Origin: an uncultured Candidatus Melainabacteria bacterium
GTDB taxonomy: Bacteria > Cyanobacteriota > Vampirovibrionia > Gastranaerophilales > Gastranaerophilaceae
Assembly (NCBI GenBank): GCA_934667125.1
Contig: CAKULF010000002.1
Coordinates: 124,001 to 188,000, forward strand
Reading direction: 5' to 3'
DNA: 64,000 bases
Shown: in pieces, positions 41,285 through 50,554 of the stretch
Position numbering within the stretch: position 1 is the first letter of the stretch
Layout: the number at the start of each line of letters is the position of its first letter
Made by a program: the position numbers and the translations under genes
The notes under the pieces: model-generated
Told to the model about the DNA's origin: nothing
The model's database searches: none
Seen by the model: only the letters and a program-made list of their open reading frames with translations

Positions 41285-42400
41285 ATGGGAACATTAATAT
41301 TACAAGACGGTACAATGATTAAAGGCAATTCCGTTGGGGCAAACGGAGGCTATGAGGGCGAAATCGTTTTTAATACTTCAACGGTTGGCTATCAAGAAAT
41401 TTTAACCGACCCGTCTTATGCCAAACAAATCGTTGTGATGAGCTATCCTGAAATTGGAAATTACGGAATTAACGATTTTGATTTTGAATCTGATAATCCG
41501 CAATTGGTTGGTTTTATTGCAAAAAATTTCTGCAAAGACGAAAGCCACTATCAATCTCGAGAAAATATTTATAGCTACTTAAGAAACAAAGGAATTATCG
41601 CACTTGATGGTATTGATACTCGTTCTTTAATCAAAAAAATCCGAGAAGTCGGCACTATGAGCGCTTTTATAACTTCAAATGATGTTGATAATGATTTTTA
41701 TACAAAAAAATTAAAAGAGCTTCAAAACTTCAAAATCCCAGCCGATATTATTGAAAAAGTTAGCACCGAACAAAGATACATAGTAAATCCAAATGGAATT
41801 TATAATGTTGCTTTTATTGATTATGGCGCTAAAAAAGGAATTTTGAACTCTCTTGCAAAAAGAAATTGCAAGTTGACTGTGTATCCAGCTACTGTTGAAG
41901 CAAATGAAATATTAGAAAACGATTTTGATGCGGTATTTTTATCAAATGGCCCAGGGGATCCAGCTGATTATGATTTTCAAATCAGCCAAATTAAAACAAT
42001 GATAAATAAACTTCCGATTTTTGGAATTTGCCTTGGATATCAGCTTTTGGCTCTTGCTAACGGAAGTCGAACATATAAATTGAAATATGGTCATAGAGGC
42101 GCAAACCACCCCGTTATCAACCTTGAAAACAATAAAGTTATGATGACAAGCCAAAATCATAGCTATGCTGTTGATATTAAATCTATGTCAAAGGCAATGC
42201 ACGCTACATATAAAAATTTAACGGATGATACGCTTGAGGGCTTTGAAATTAACAGTCTTGGAATTTATGCCGTTCAATTTCACCCCGAAGCGCACCCAGG
42301 GCCAAACGACGCCAGTATAATTTTTGATGATTGGGTAAATATTATTAAAAGAAATGCTGAAAAATTAAACGAAATTAAAGGTGGCAGAAATGAAAAATAA
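41285..42400 (+). CDS. carA: Carbamoyl-phosphate synthase small (glutaminase) subunit
   Basis: 371 residues; GGATAA before the ATG. N-terminal domain ILQDGTMIKGNSVGA with VFNTSTVGYQEILTDPSYAKQ, then a class I glutaminase with GPGDP, FGICLGYQLLALA (nucleophile Cys) and FHPEAHPGPNDA (catalytic His-Glu). Delivers ammonia to CarB. Located 4 nt after pyrF; its end overlaps carB by 11 nt. Confidence 0.97.
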   Translation: MGTLILQDGTMIKGNSVGANGGYEGEIVFNTSTVGYQEILTDPSYAKQIVVMSYPEIGNYGINDFDFESDNPQLVGFIAKNFCKDESHYQSRENIYSYLRNKGIIALDGIDTRSLIKKIREVGTMSAFITSNDVDNDFYTKKLKELQNFKIPADIIEKVSTEQRYIVNPNGIYNVAFIDYGAKKGILNSLAKRNCKLTVYPATVEANEILENDFDAVFLSNGPGDPADYDFQISQIKTMINKLPIFGICLGYQLLALANGSRTYKLKYGHRGANHPVINLENNKVMMTSQNHSYAVDIKSMSKAMHATYKNLTDDTLEGFEINSLGIYAVQFHPEAHPGPNDASIIFDDWVNIIKRNAEKLNEIKGGRNEK

Positions 42401-45400
42401 ATCTCTTAAAAAAGTTCTTGTAATTGGCTCAGGTCCAATCGTAATCGGACAAGCAGCCGAATTTGATTATGCAGGAGTGCAGGCATGTCGAGCTTTGAAA
42501 GAAGAAAAAATTGAAGTCGTTTTGGTTAATTCAAATCCTGCAACCATTATGACAGACGAAAAAATCGCTTCAAAAGTCTATATCGAGCCACTTACAGTTG
42601 AATGTTTAACAGAAATTATCAAAAAAGAACGCCCTCAAGGCTTAATTGCAACGCTTGGCGGACAAACAGCGCTGAATTTAGCTTGCGAATTGGATGATAA
42701 TGACGTTTTAGAAAAATATAACGTTAAACTTTTAGGTACAGAAATTGAAAGCATTAAAAGGGCGGAAGATAGAGAATTATTCAAGAATTTAATGCAAAAA
42801 ATAGGTGAGCCGACTCCACAAAGCAAGACGGTTTCAAGCTATGAAGAAGCTGTGAAATTTAAAAATCAAATCGGATTTCCAATTATTATAAGACCTGCTT
42901 TCACTCTAGGCGGCGCAGGGGGCGGAATTGCGCACAACGAAGCGCAATTTGAAGAAATAATCGCAACAGGTTTAAATCAATCTCCAATTAATCAAGTTTT
43001 GGTTGAAAAATCTATCGCAGGTTTTAAAGAAATTGAATACGAAGTAATTCGTGACGCAAACGACACTTGCATTACGGTTTGCAATATGGAAAACATCGAC
43101 CCGATTGGAATACATACAGGGGATAGTTTTGTTGTTGCACCAAGCCAAACTCTTACAAACAATGAATTTCAAATGCTTAGAACTTCAGCAATTAAAATAA
43201 TCAGAGCCTTAAAAATCGAGGGCGGCTGCAATGTTCAATTTGCACTTGATACCAATTCAAAACAATATTATGTAATCGAGGTTAACCCTCGTGTATCCCG
43301 CTCTTCTGCTTTGGCTTCCAAAGCGACGGGTTATCCTATTGCAAAAATCGCAACAAAAATCGCAATAGGCTATAATCTTCACGAAATTAAAAATTCTATT
43401 ACAAATAAAACCGCAGCTTATGAGCCAGCGCTTGACTATGTTGTTGTTAAAATTCCAAAATGGCCTTTTGATAAATTCGCTTCAGGCGATAGAATTTTAG
43501 GAACAAAAATGAAAGCAACGGGCGAAATTATGGCGATTGGAAGAACTTTCGTTTCTGCTTTTAAAAAAGCCGTTGTATCCTTAGAAGAAAAACACACGGG
43601 ATTTTTACATCGTGGATTTGAAAAATTAAGAAATGACGAGCTTTTAAACGAATTATATATTCAAGACGACAGAAGAATATTTAGGCTTGCTCAAGCTTTG
43701 GCAAATCAAAATGATGTTATAAAATTATGCGCCATAACAAAAATAGATAAATGGTTTATTAAAAAAATTAAAGATATTGTTGATTTTGAAAACAAATTAA
43801 AAATGGCAACCAGTCCATTAGAAGAAAGTTTATATCTTGAAGCTAAAGAATTTGGATTTTTAGATAGCGAAATTGCAAGTTTAACAAATACTCCAAAAGA
43901 AGAATTAGAAAGATTTAACATAGAGCCTGCTTATAGGATGGTTGATACATGTTCAGCTGAATTTAGCGCCCAAACTCCATATTTTTATTCAACTTATGGG
44001 GAAAAATGCGAATTAGAAGAATTTAAGCAAGAAGCAAAAGAAAATAAAGACAAAAAAACCAAAGGAAGCGTTGTTGTCTTGGGTTCAGGCCCGATTAGAA
44101 TAGGGCAAGGAATAGAATTTGATTATTGTTCTGTTCATTGCGCTCAAACCCTTAAAAACAGGGGTTATGAGTCTATTATGATAAATTCAAATCCTGAAAC
44201 TTTATCGACCGATTTTGATATTGCAACAAGATTATATTTTGAGCCGATGAACATTGAATATGTTATGAACATAATCAAAAAAGAAAACCCGAAAGGCGTT
44301 ATGGTTCAATTTGGCGGTCAAACGGCGATTAATTTGGCTGAAAAATTAAAAGAAGAAAACGTTAAAATTCTAGGCACTTCAATTGAAAGTATTAACGCTG
44401 TTGAAGATAGAAACGTTTTTGAAAAACTTTTAAAAGAACTAAATATCCCACAACCAAAGGGTTCTGCCGTTACAAACGTTACTCAAGCCTTGAGCGTTGT
44501 AAAAGAAATAGGCTATCCCGTTCTTGTTCGCCCAAGCTATGTTATTGGCGGACGTGGAATGCAGGTTGTGTATAATGATGACGAGCTTTTAACATATATC
44601 AATGAAGCTTTTAAATTTTCATCAGACCACCCTGTTTTAATTGACCAATATTTAGAGGGGATGGAAGTTGAGCTTGACGCTATTTCAGACGGCAGAGATG
44701 TTTTAATCCCAGGGATTTGCGAGCATATCGAGCGTGCAGGGGTGCATAGCGGGGATAGTATGTGCATTTATCCGAGCCAAAATATCTCACATTCCCAAGA
44801 AAAAACTCTTGTTAAATATGCAACAAAAATCGCCAAAAAGCTTAATATAAAAGGCTTAATGAACATTCAATTTATCATAAAAGATAAAAAAGTTTATGTT
44901 ATTGAAGTTAACCCAAGAGCAAGCAGAACCGTTCCTATTATGTCAAAAGTAACAGGAATTCCAATGGTTGATATTGCGCTTGACGTTATTTTGGGCAAAT
45001 CCGTTAAAAGAGCAGGTTTTGGAAGCGGATTATATAAAAAATCAAACCTTGTTTGCGTGAAAATGCCTATCTTTTCTTGGCAAAAATTGAATAGGATTGA
45101 CCCTGCTTTAGCTCCTGAAATGAAATCTACAGGCGAAGTTTTAGGAATTGATACAAACTATAAAAAAGCGCTCTATAAAGCCTTTTTGGCAGGCGGATAT
45201 AAGTTTTCTTCCGCAAAACAAAGGGTTTTGGTGTCGTTAAATGATCATTATAAACAACAGGCGCTGCCTATGGTTAAGAAATTGTTTAAACAAGGCTTTT
45301 TCATAATGGCAACTTGGGGAACGCACAAATTCCTTGAAAAAAACGGAATTCCATCCAAAATGATTGAAAAATTTATGATAGATAAGCTTCAAAAACGTAT

Positions 45401-45635
45401 GAAAAACGGACGTTTGAGCTTTATTATAAATACTCCGACAACAGGGAAAAATTCTCAAAATGCAGGCTTCAAAATAAGAACCATAGCGCAAATCTATGGA
45501 ATACCAAGCTTTACAAGTATTGATACAGCGAGCGCATTTTTAAAAGCATATAGAGTTTACGATAAGAAAATACCTTTGACTTATGACACGATTACAAATT
45601 ATCGTAAGAAAAAGTTTTTCGACTTTTTAAATTAG
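42390..45635 (+). CDS. carB: Carbamoyl-phosphate synthase large subunit
   Basis: 1081 residues from ATG 42390 (AAAGGTG seven bases upstream); the GTG at 42381 lies inside that Shine-Dalgarno. Two homologous ATP-grasp halves, each with GSGPIxIGQ and EVNPRxSR motifs (KVLVIGSGPIVIGQAAEFDY, VVVLGSGPIRIGQGIEFDY), then a MGS-like allosteric domain from about residue 940. Last gene of the operon. No separate terminator: it meets upp tail to tail with a 4-nt overlap. Confidence 0.97.
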   Translation: MKNKSLKKVLVIGSGPIVIGQAAEFDYAGVQACRALKEEKIEVVLVNSNPATIMTDEKIASKVYIEPLTVECLTEIIKKERPQGLIATLGGQTALNLACELDDNDVLEKYNVKLLGTEIESIKRAEDRELFKNLMQKIGEPTPQSKTVSSYEEAVKFKNQIGFPIIIRPAFTLGGAGGGIAHNEAQFEEIIATGLNQSPINQVLVEKSIAGFKEIEYEVIRDANDTCITVCNMENIDPIGIHTGDSFVVAPSQTLTNNEFQMLRTSAIKIIRALKIEGGCNVQFALDTNSKQYYVIEVNPRVSRSSALASKATGYPIAKIATKIAIGYNLHEIKNSITNKTAAYEPALDYVVVKIPKWPFDKFASGDRILGTKMKATGEIMAIGRTFVSAFKKAVVSLEEKHTGFLHRGFEKLRNDELLNELYIQDDRRIFRLAQALANQNDVIKLCAITKIDKWFIKKIKDIVDFENKLKMATSPLEESLYLEAKEFGFLDSEIASLTNTPKEELERFNIEPAYRMVDTCSAEFSAQTPYFYSTYGEKCELEEFKQEAKENKDKKTKGSVVVLGSGPIRIGQGIEFDYCSVHCAQTLKNRGYESIMINSNPETLSTDFDIATRLYFEPMNIEYVMNIIKKENPKGVMVQFGGQTAINLAEKLKEENVKILGTSIESINAVEDRNVFEKLLKELNIPQPKGSAVTNVTQALSVVKEIGYPVLVRPSYVIGGRGMQVVYNDDELLTYINEAFKFSSDHPVLIDQYLEGMEVELDAISDGRDVLIPGICEHIERAGVHSGDSMCIYPSQNISHSQEKTLVKYATKIAKKLNIKGLMNIQFIIKDKKVYVIEVNPRASRTVPIMSKVTGIPMVDIALDVILGKSVKRAGFGSGLYKKSNLVCVKMPIFSWQKLNRIDPALAPEMKSTGEVLGIDTNYKKALYKAFLAGGYKFSSAKQRVLVSLNDHYKQQALPMVKKLFKQGFFIMATWGTHKFLEKNGIPSKMIEKFMIDKLQKRMKNGRLSFIINTPTTGKNSQNAGFKIRTIAQIYGIPSFTSIDTASAFLKAYRVYDKKIPLTYDTITNYRKKKFFDFLN

Positions 45636-46297
45636 TCAATAGTATTATAAATTCTATCTCCGGCATCGCCCAACCCTGGGACGATGTAGCCTTTTTCGTT
45701 CAATTTTTCATCAAGCGCTGCTGTGATTATTTGAACTTTAGGTGTTGAAGAAGTCACTTTTTTAACACCCTCAGGAGAAGAAATCAAACTCATAAACACG
45801 ATATTTTCTTCTTTAACGCCTTTTGCAATGAAGTTTTTAATAGCATAAACGGCGCTATTTCCTGTTGCTAGCATAGGGTCAAGAATTATAACCTTGACTT
45901 TGTCTTTATCTTCTTTTATTTCTTTTCTTTTATCGTAATACCAAACAGGTTCAAGCGTTTTTTCATCTCTATACATTCCAAGATGATGAACATTTGCAAA
46001 AGGCAACAAATCTTGAGCTACTTCGCAAAATATCATGCCTGCCCTTAAAATTGGAGCGATAATTAATTGTGCGTTTTCATCAAAAACATCACAAGTTGTT
46101 GTAGTTAAAGGTGTTTTTACCTCTTTTTTCATCATCGGAAGAGAGGAAGTTGCTTCATAAACAAGAGAATAAGTAATTCTTCTAACAGCGTTTTTAAACT
46201 GTTCGCAGTCGCTTTTTTCGTTTCTGATAATAGAAAGATTGTGGCTAATAATCGGATGATTTAAAACTTTTACTTTATTTTCTGTCAATACTTCCAT
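45632..46297 (-). CDS. upp: Uracil phosphoribosyltransferase
   Basis: 221 residues, AGGAAA upstream. Uracil + PRPP to UMP. Motifs: ILRAGMIFCEVAQDLLP, HLGMYRDEKTLEPVWYYDK, VIILDPMLATGNSAVYAI (PRPP loop) and GYIVPGLGDAGDRIYNT (uracil site). Salvage counterpart of the convergent de novo operon; possible transcriptional interference at the overlapping 3' ends. Confidence 0.97.
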   Translation of the reverse strand: MEVLTENKVKVLNHPIISHNLSIIRNEKSDCEQFKNAVRRITYSLVYEATSSLPMMKKEVKTPLTTTTCDVFDENAQLIIAPILRAGMIFCEVAQDLLPFANVHHLGMYRDEKTLEPVWYYDKRKEIKEDKDKVKVIILDPMLATGNSAVYAIKNFIAKGVKEENIVFMSLISSPEGVKKVTSSTPKVQIITAALDEKLNEKGYIVPGLGDAGDRIYNTID

Positions 46298-46306
46298 CGT
46301 TTTTTC

Positions 46307-46639
46307 CTAACTTTGATATGTTTGTTTTTTCCTTAATTCCTCAGCAAGTATTACCGCTTTTTCTAACGGAACACCGCTTTTTACTAAATTATCGCAAAAA
46401 TAATTATAATCTTCAACTAATTCAGGATTGGCTAAATATGATTGAACAGATTTTGCCACTCCTTGATTAATATTTAAAGAGGCCCTGTTTATTGCTCCTA
46501 AATAATCCATAGATTGAGCAAAATCAGAGTTTTTTTCTTCTGTTTTTTGTTGTGCTTCAACGGCCGTGTCATTTTTGACAGGCGGAATAATGTTGTTTTG
46601 CACTGTGCTATTAAATTTTGGCATTATTTCATTATTCAT
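46307..46639 (-). CDS. Unknown 110-residue protein upstream of upp
   Basis: Start ATG 46639 chosen because GGAG lies seven bases upstream; a frame back to 46756 lacks any signal. The N-terminal half is disordered (MPKFNSTVQNNIIPPVKNDT), the C-terminal half helical (YLGAINRASLNINQGVAKSV, VEDYNYFCDNLVKSGVPLEK). No known domain. Ends 9 nt before upp, so cotranscribed with it. Unknown. Confidence 0.6.
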   Translation of the reverse strand: MNNEIMPKFNSTVQNNIIPPVKNDTAVEAQQKTEEKNSDFAQSMDYLGAINRASLNINQGVAKSVQSYLANPELVEDYNYFCDNLVKSGVPLEKAVILAEELRKKQTYQS

Positions 46640-46817
46640 TGAGCACTCTCCATTAGTGTTAACTTTTATCTTACATCCTAACAAGTATTTCTTGTACAAA
46701 ACATGACAAAAAATTTTTTTGCTAGTTGTTCCGTAAAAAAATATAATTTCCACCAAAAATTTATATTTCTTAATATTTTACACCTTTAAACTCATATTTG
46801 CAAGCTTTTTAAATATT

Positions 46818-46852
46818 AAAAAAGCAACCCTATTTTCAAGAGTTGCTTTAAA
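46818..46852 (-). terminator. Hairpin after the rubrerythrin-type gene
   Basis: AAAGCAAC / GTTGCTTT stem with A- and T-rich flanks; minus-strand tail TTTTTTAATAT. Serves the gene ending at 46874. Confidence 0.75.
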
Positions 46853-46873
46853 ATTATAGTTATAATTTATTTA

Positions 46874-47410
46874 TTAACCGAAATATCTTGTTAATAAGCC
46901 TTTGAATGCTGCGCCGTGACGAGCTTCGTCTTTAGCCATTTCATGAACTGTATCGTGGATTGCGTCTAATCCTAATTCTTTAGCACGTTTTGCGATTTCT
47001 AATTTAGCAGCACATGCGCCTGTTTCAGCGTCTACTCTTGCTTGTAGGTTTTCTTTTGTTGAAGCGCTAACAACTTCGCCTAATAATTCGCCAAATTTTG
47101 CAGCGTGTTCAGCTTCTTCAAAAGCTATTCTTTTATATGCTTCAGCTACTTCAGGATAACCCTCTCTATCAGCTACTCTTGACATTGCTAAATACATACC
47201 AACTTCTGTGCATTCGCCGTTGAAGTGGTCTTTTAAACCTTGAAGAACTACAGCATCTACATTTGCGCCAATTCCAACTTCATGAACGCAAGCAAAACCT
47301 GTATTGTCGCCAGCTTTGTTGAATTTTTTAGCCTTACATTGAGGGCATTCGCTTGGAGCATTTTCAGCTTCAACAGTATAACCACAAACCGCACATACCC
47401 ATTTTGTCAT
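46874..47410 (-). CDS. Rubrerythrin-type protein, rubredoxin domain first
   Basis: 178 residues, AAGGAG upstream. Rubredoxin-like centre C6/C9 and C22/C25 at the N-terminus, then a ferritin-like four-helix domain with paired ExxH sites (FEEAEHAAKFGELL, MAKDEARHGAAFKGLL) and GECTEVGMYLA. This reversed order (rubredoxin before ferritin) marks the reverse-rubrerythrin class that reduces peroxide in anaerobes with electrons from NADH or ferredoxin. Own terminator; start 16 nt after the isocitrate dehydrogenase stop. Confidence 0.92.
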   Translation of the reverse strand: MTKWVCAVCGYTVEAENAPSECPQCKAKKFNKAGDNTGFACVHEVGIGANVDAVVLQGLKDHFNGECTEVGMYLAMSRVADREGYPEVAEAYKRIAFEEAEHAAKFGELLGEVVSASTKENLQARVDAETGACAAKLEIAKRAKELGLDAIHDTVHEMAKDEARHGAAFKGLLTRYFG

Positions 47411-47426
47411 AATTTTTTCTCCTTTT

Positions 47427-48446
47427 TTATACTCTATTTTTTATTTTTCTAATTATTTCTTCACTAAATTCCCTGCAACCAGTGTTTCCGCCAAGGTCTT
47501 TAGTTAAATATTTCTTTTGCGCCAAAACTTCAAACAATGCGTCTTCTATTTTTTTTGCCGCTTCATCTTCTTTTATATATTTTAACATCATAACAGCGCT
47601 TCTTAAAAGCCCAGTTGGATTTGCAAGGTTTTTCCCTGCTATATCAGGAGCGCTTCCGTGAACCGCTTCAAAAATAGCAATACTATGCCCAATATTAGCA
47701 CTTTGTGCCACCCCAAGCCCGCCAATTAGCCCTGCGCAAAGGTCTGAAACGATATCGCCATACAAATTTGGCATAACTAAAACATCAAATTGAGAGGGGT
47801 TTTGAACAAGCTGCATACATAAATTATCAACTAAAATTTCTCGAGTTGAAATAGTAGGATAGTTTTTTGCTACTTCTCTAAAACAATTTAAAAACATTCC
47901 ATCTGCTTTTTTAGATATATTTGCTTTTGTAACAACTGCAACTTCTTTTCTATTATTTTCAATCGCATATTTAAAAGCATAATCTGCTATTCTTGTTGAA
48001 CCTTTTTTGGTTATTAATTTAATTCCGTGAATAGTATTTTCATCTACCACTTCTTCAATCCCTGCGTAGATATCTTCTGTGTTTTCTCTAATTATAACTA
48101 AATCAACGTCATCAAACGGCGTTTTGATTGCTGGGATATTTTTGCTTGGGCGAACATTTGCATATAAATCAAAATGTCTTCTCAGTTGAACATTAACAGA
48201 TGAAAAACCGTGCCCAATTGGAGTTGTGATTGGAGCTTTCAGGCAAACTTTATTCTTTTCAATAGACTCCAACGTTTGTTTTGGTAAAACTTCTAAGCCT
48301 TTTTCAAGAGCAGTCAAACCTGCTATTTGAACATCAAAATTTATTTTAACTCCTGTTGAATTAATAATTTTAACAACAGAATCTGCTATTTCAGGCCCTA
48401 TTCCATCCCCTTTAAGAAGAGTGATATTATGCGTTTTTTCATCCAT
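47427..48446 (-). CDS. NAD-dependent isocitrate dehydrogenase (IDH/IPMDH family)
   Basis: 339 residues from ATG 48446 with AAAGGTG; a GTG four codons earlier lies within that Shine-Dalgarno. Beta-decarboxylating dehydrogenase fold: LLKGDGIGPEIADSVVKI, VIIRENTEDIYAGIE (the ENTED..AGIE form marks isocitrate rather than isopropylmalate), NLYGDIVSDLCAGLIGGLG and EAVHGSAPDIAGKNLANPTG. Short, like the monofunctional NAD enzymes that resemble homoisocitrate dehydrogenases. Same strand as the LeuD-type gene at 51307, probably a TCA/2-oxoglutarate pair now split by HTH-repeat genes. Confidence 0.88.
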   Translation of the reverse strand: MDEKTHNITLLKGDGIGPEIADSVVKIINSTGVKINFDVQIAGLTALEKGLEVLPKQTLESIEKNKVCLKAPITTPIGHGFSSVNVQLRRHFDLYANVRPSKNIPAIKTPFDDVDLVIIRENTEDIYAGIEEVVDENTIHGIKLITKKGSTRIADYAFKYAIENNRKEVAVVTKANISKKADGMFLNCFREVAKNYPTISTREILVDNLCMQLVQNPSQFDVLVMPNLYGDIVSDLCAGLIGGLGVAQSANIGHSIAIFEAVHGSAPDIAGKNLANPTGLLRSAVMMLKYIKEDEAAKKIEDALFEVLAQKKYLTKDLGGNTGCREFSEEIIRKIKNRV

Positions 48447-48537
48447 TATCTTTTTCACCTTTAACTATTAAATATATTATATAGCAAAAAAAATTTTTAC
48501 CTGTTTTATATAAATATCCCATACAATAGGTTGAATT

Positions 48538-49779
48538 ATGAAAATAAATTTTATTAACAGAGCTAATTATAGCTATTCCAATCCCCAAGTCACTTTTAAG
48601 GCAATTTATGCTACAAAACAAGAAATGCGAGATTATGTGGCAAATCATCCTGATGAAGGCTTAAAAGGCGCAGCGCAACACTTTGAAACATCAATCGCTT
48701 ATGTTCAAGCTCTTCTTGGAATTGAACCACCAATTAAAAAGCTAAAAAGCTTGCCCGTTACAAAAGAAAATATCATCTCATATCTTACAAAACACCCTAA
48801 AACTAATATTGATGAAATGGCAGAATATTTCCACGTTTCAACAGTGTATTTAGATTCATTTTTAAGAAAATTTAATATAAATCTTGATGATATTGATAGT
48901 TTTCTTTCAGCTCAAAAAACGAAACACTCAAGTTATATACCTTGTTGCGCCGACAACCTTAAACCAGCCGCCGCAAAACCCAAACCTCCAACGGAAGAAG
49001 AGCTAAAAGATTATATAATGACTCATCCTGATGAAAATTTAGAAGAAATATCTGAAAATTTTAATGTTTCTACACCTTTTATTCGCAAACTGATTACATT
49101 ATATGGCATTCACTATGAAAGCAAAGCTCAACAAAGATTGCCAAAAATTCCCGAAAAAGAATTAAGAGATTATATTTCTGCTCATCCTGATGAAACTCAA
49201 AGCAAAATAGGCGAACATTTTCAAACATCAGGTTCGCAAATAAGCCAATTAATAAGAACTTACGATATTCCGTACGCTGATAAAAAATTTCATTCTATGA
49301 TTTCAAAAGAAGTTTTAGAGGAATATATTAAAACTCACCCAAATGAAAACCATGAACAAATTGCAAGCCATTTTGGCGTAACAAAAGCGCAAGTCGGCAT
49401 ATTGATTAAAAAATTTGATATTCCATATCTAAAGAAAAAAGCCCAACTGTTATTCACGGAAGAAGAATTAAGAAGCTATGTTTTAGCTCATCCTGAGGCA
49501 ACTTTAAGCGATATAGGCGACAATTTTAACGCAACAGCTGCTTATATCGGACATGCAATTAAAGTTTATGGTATTCCATATCAAATCAAAACAAACTCTA
49601 GTCACATAACTATTTCAAAAGAAGAATTAGCTGAATATATTAAAGCAAACCCCGATAAAAGCTTAAGACGAATAGGCGAACACTTTGGCACGTCCGATGT
49701 TGCCATTAGCGCTTTAGTTAAAAAATATGAAATTCCGTACGTTTCTAAAAAAACAATAGGAAAAAGAAATGAAAATTAA
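48538..49779 (+). CDS. HTH-repeat protein A (seven helix-turn-helix units)
   Basis: 413 residues, AGGTTGA upstream. A short N-terminal tag ending NPQVTFKA precedes seven units of about 50-55 residues, starting near residues 24, 76, 156, 206, 256, 306 and 358. Each reads roughly (T/S)KEEL..YI..HPdE....I.eHF.vS...I..LI..Y.IpY..K: an alpha helix, a second helix around IGEHF, and a recognition-like helix, separated by a K-rich linker. The third helix is the most variable between units. Looks like a multi-HTH DNA-binding array; no catalytic domain. First gene of three with overlapping ends. Confidence 0.7.
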   Translation: MKINFINRANYSYSNPQVTFKAIYATKQEMRDYVANHPDEGLKGAAQHFETSIAYVQALLGIEPPIKKLKSLPVTKENIISYLTKHPKTNIDEMAEYFHVSTVYLDSFLRKFNINLDDIDSFLSAQKTKHSSYIPCCADNLKPAAAKPKPPTEEELKDYIMTHPDENLEEISENFNVSTPFIRKLITLYGIHYESKAQQRLPKIPEKELRDYISAHPDETQSKIGEHFQTSGSQISQLIRTYDIPYADKKFHSMISKEVLEEYIKTHPNENHEQIASHFGVTKAQVGILIKKFDIPYLKKKAQLLFTEEELRSYVLAHPEATLSDIGDNFNATAAYIGHAIKVYGIPYQIKTNSSHITISKEELAEYIKANPDKSLRRIGEHFGTSDVAISALVKKYEIPYVSKKTIGKRNEN

Positions 49780-50554
49780 TTTAGTTAATTTAGTTCAAAA
49801 CAAGATATATAAAAACCCGATAAATAAAGAAAAACCAGCTCAAACAGCGCCAAGCAAGAGCGATTTTTCTCTTGCGCAAAATATTATATCCAACTATTCA
49901 AAAGCTATGATTTCGTTTGGCAAAAAGATAAATATAAACGAGCTTAAAGCATATATAGCAAGCCACCCTGATGAAATGCAAGCGCAAATAGCGGAGCATT
50001 TTGGGGTTAATCAATGTATCATTTCAAACACAATTAAACAATATGGAATAAACTATACAAAAAAATGTACACCTCCATCAATTTCTAAAGAAGAGCTTGA
50101 AAATTATATTACTCAAAACCCTAATGCGAATTTAGCGCAAATAGCAGAGCATTTTGGGGTTGAGGATGCAACCGTTTCAAAAATAATTAGACACCATAAA
50201 ATAGATTATTCAAAAAAATACCCAGCACCCTCCATTGCTAAAGAAGAATTAGAAAGCTTTATAAAAGCCAATCCAAAAGCGACTATAAGAGAAATGGCAG
50301 GGCATTTTAATTCAAGCGCAGCAACTATCTATAGATTAATTAATATCTATGGAATTGAATATGAAAACAAAAAACAATACGGGATTTCAAAAGAAGAACT
50401 GGAAAGCTATATAAAAGCCAATCCGGACGCAATGTTAAAAGATATAGCCCAACATTTTAATGTCACACCAATGACTATTTCTAATACAATTAGACATTAC
50501 GAAATTGAATATACCCGCAAAAAACCGAGGGCAAGGAAAAATGTTGAAAATTAA
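49769..50554 (+). CDS. HTH-repeat protein B (four units)
   Basis: 261 residues, AGGAAAA before the ATG, overlapping gene A by 11 nt. N-terminal tag of 50 residues with FSLAQNIISNYSKAMISFGK, nearly identical in gene C. Four HTH units follow (IAEHFGVNQCIISNTIKQYG, IAEHFGVEDATVSKIIRHHK, MAGHFNSSAATIYRLINIYG, IAQHFNVTPMTISNTIRHYE). Units within B are more alike than to A, suggesting in-gene duplication. Basic C-terminus RKKPRARKNVEN. Confidence 0.7.
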   Translation: MKINLVNLVQNKIYKNPINKEKPAQTAPSKSDFSLAQNIISNYSKAMISFGKKININELKAYIASHPDEMQAQIAEHFGVNQCIISNTIKQYGINYTKKCTPPSISKEELENYITQNPNANLAQIAEHFGVEDATVSKIIRHHKIDYSKKYPAPSIAKEELESFIKANPKATIREMAGHFNSSAATIYRLINIYGIEYENKKQYGISKEELESYIKANPDAMLKDIAQHFNVTPMTISNTIRHYEIEYTRKKPRARKNVEN

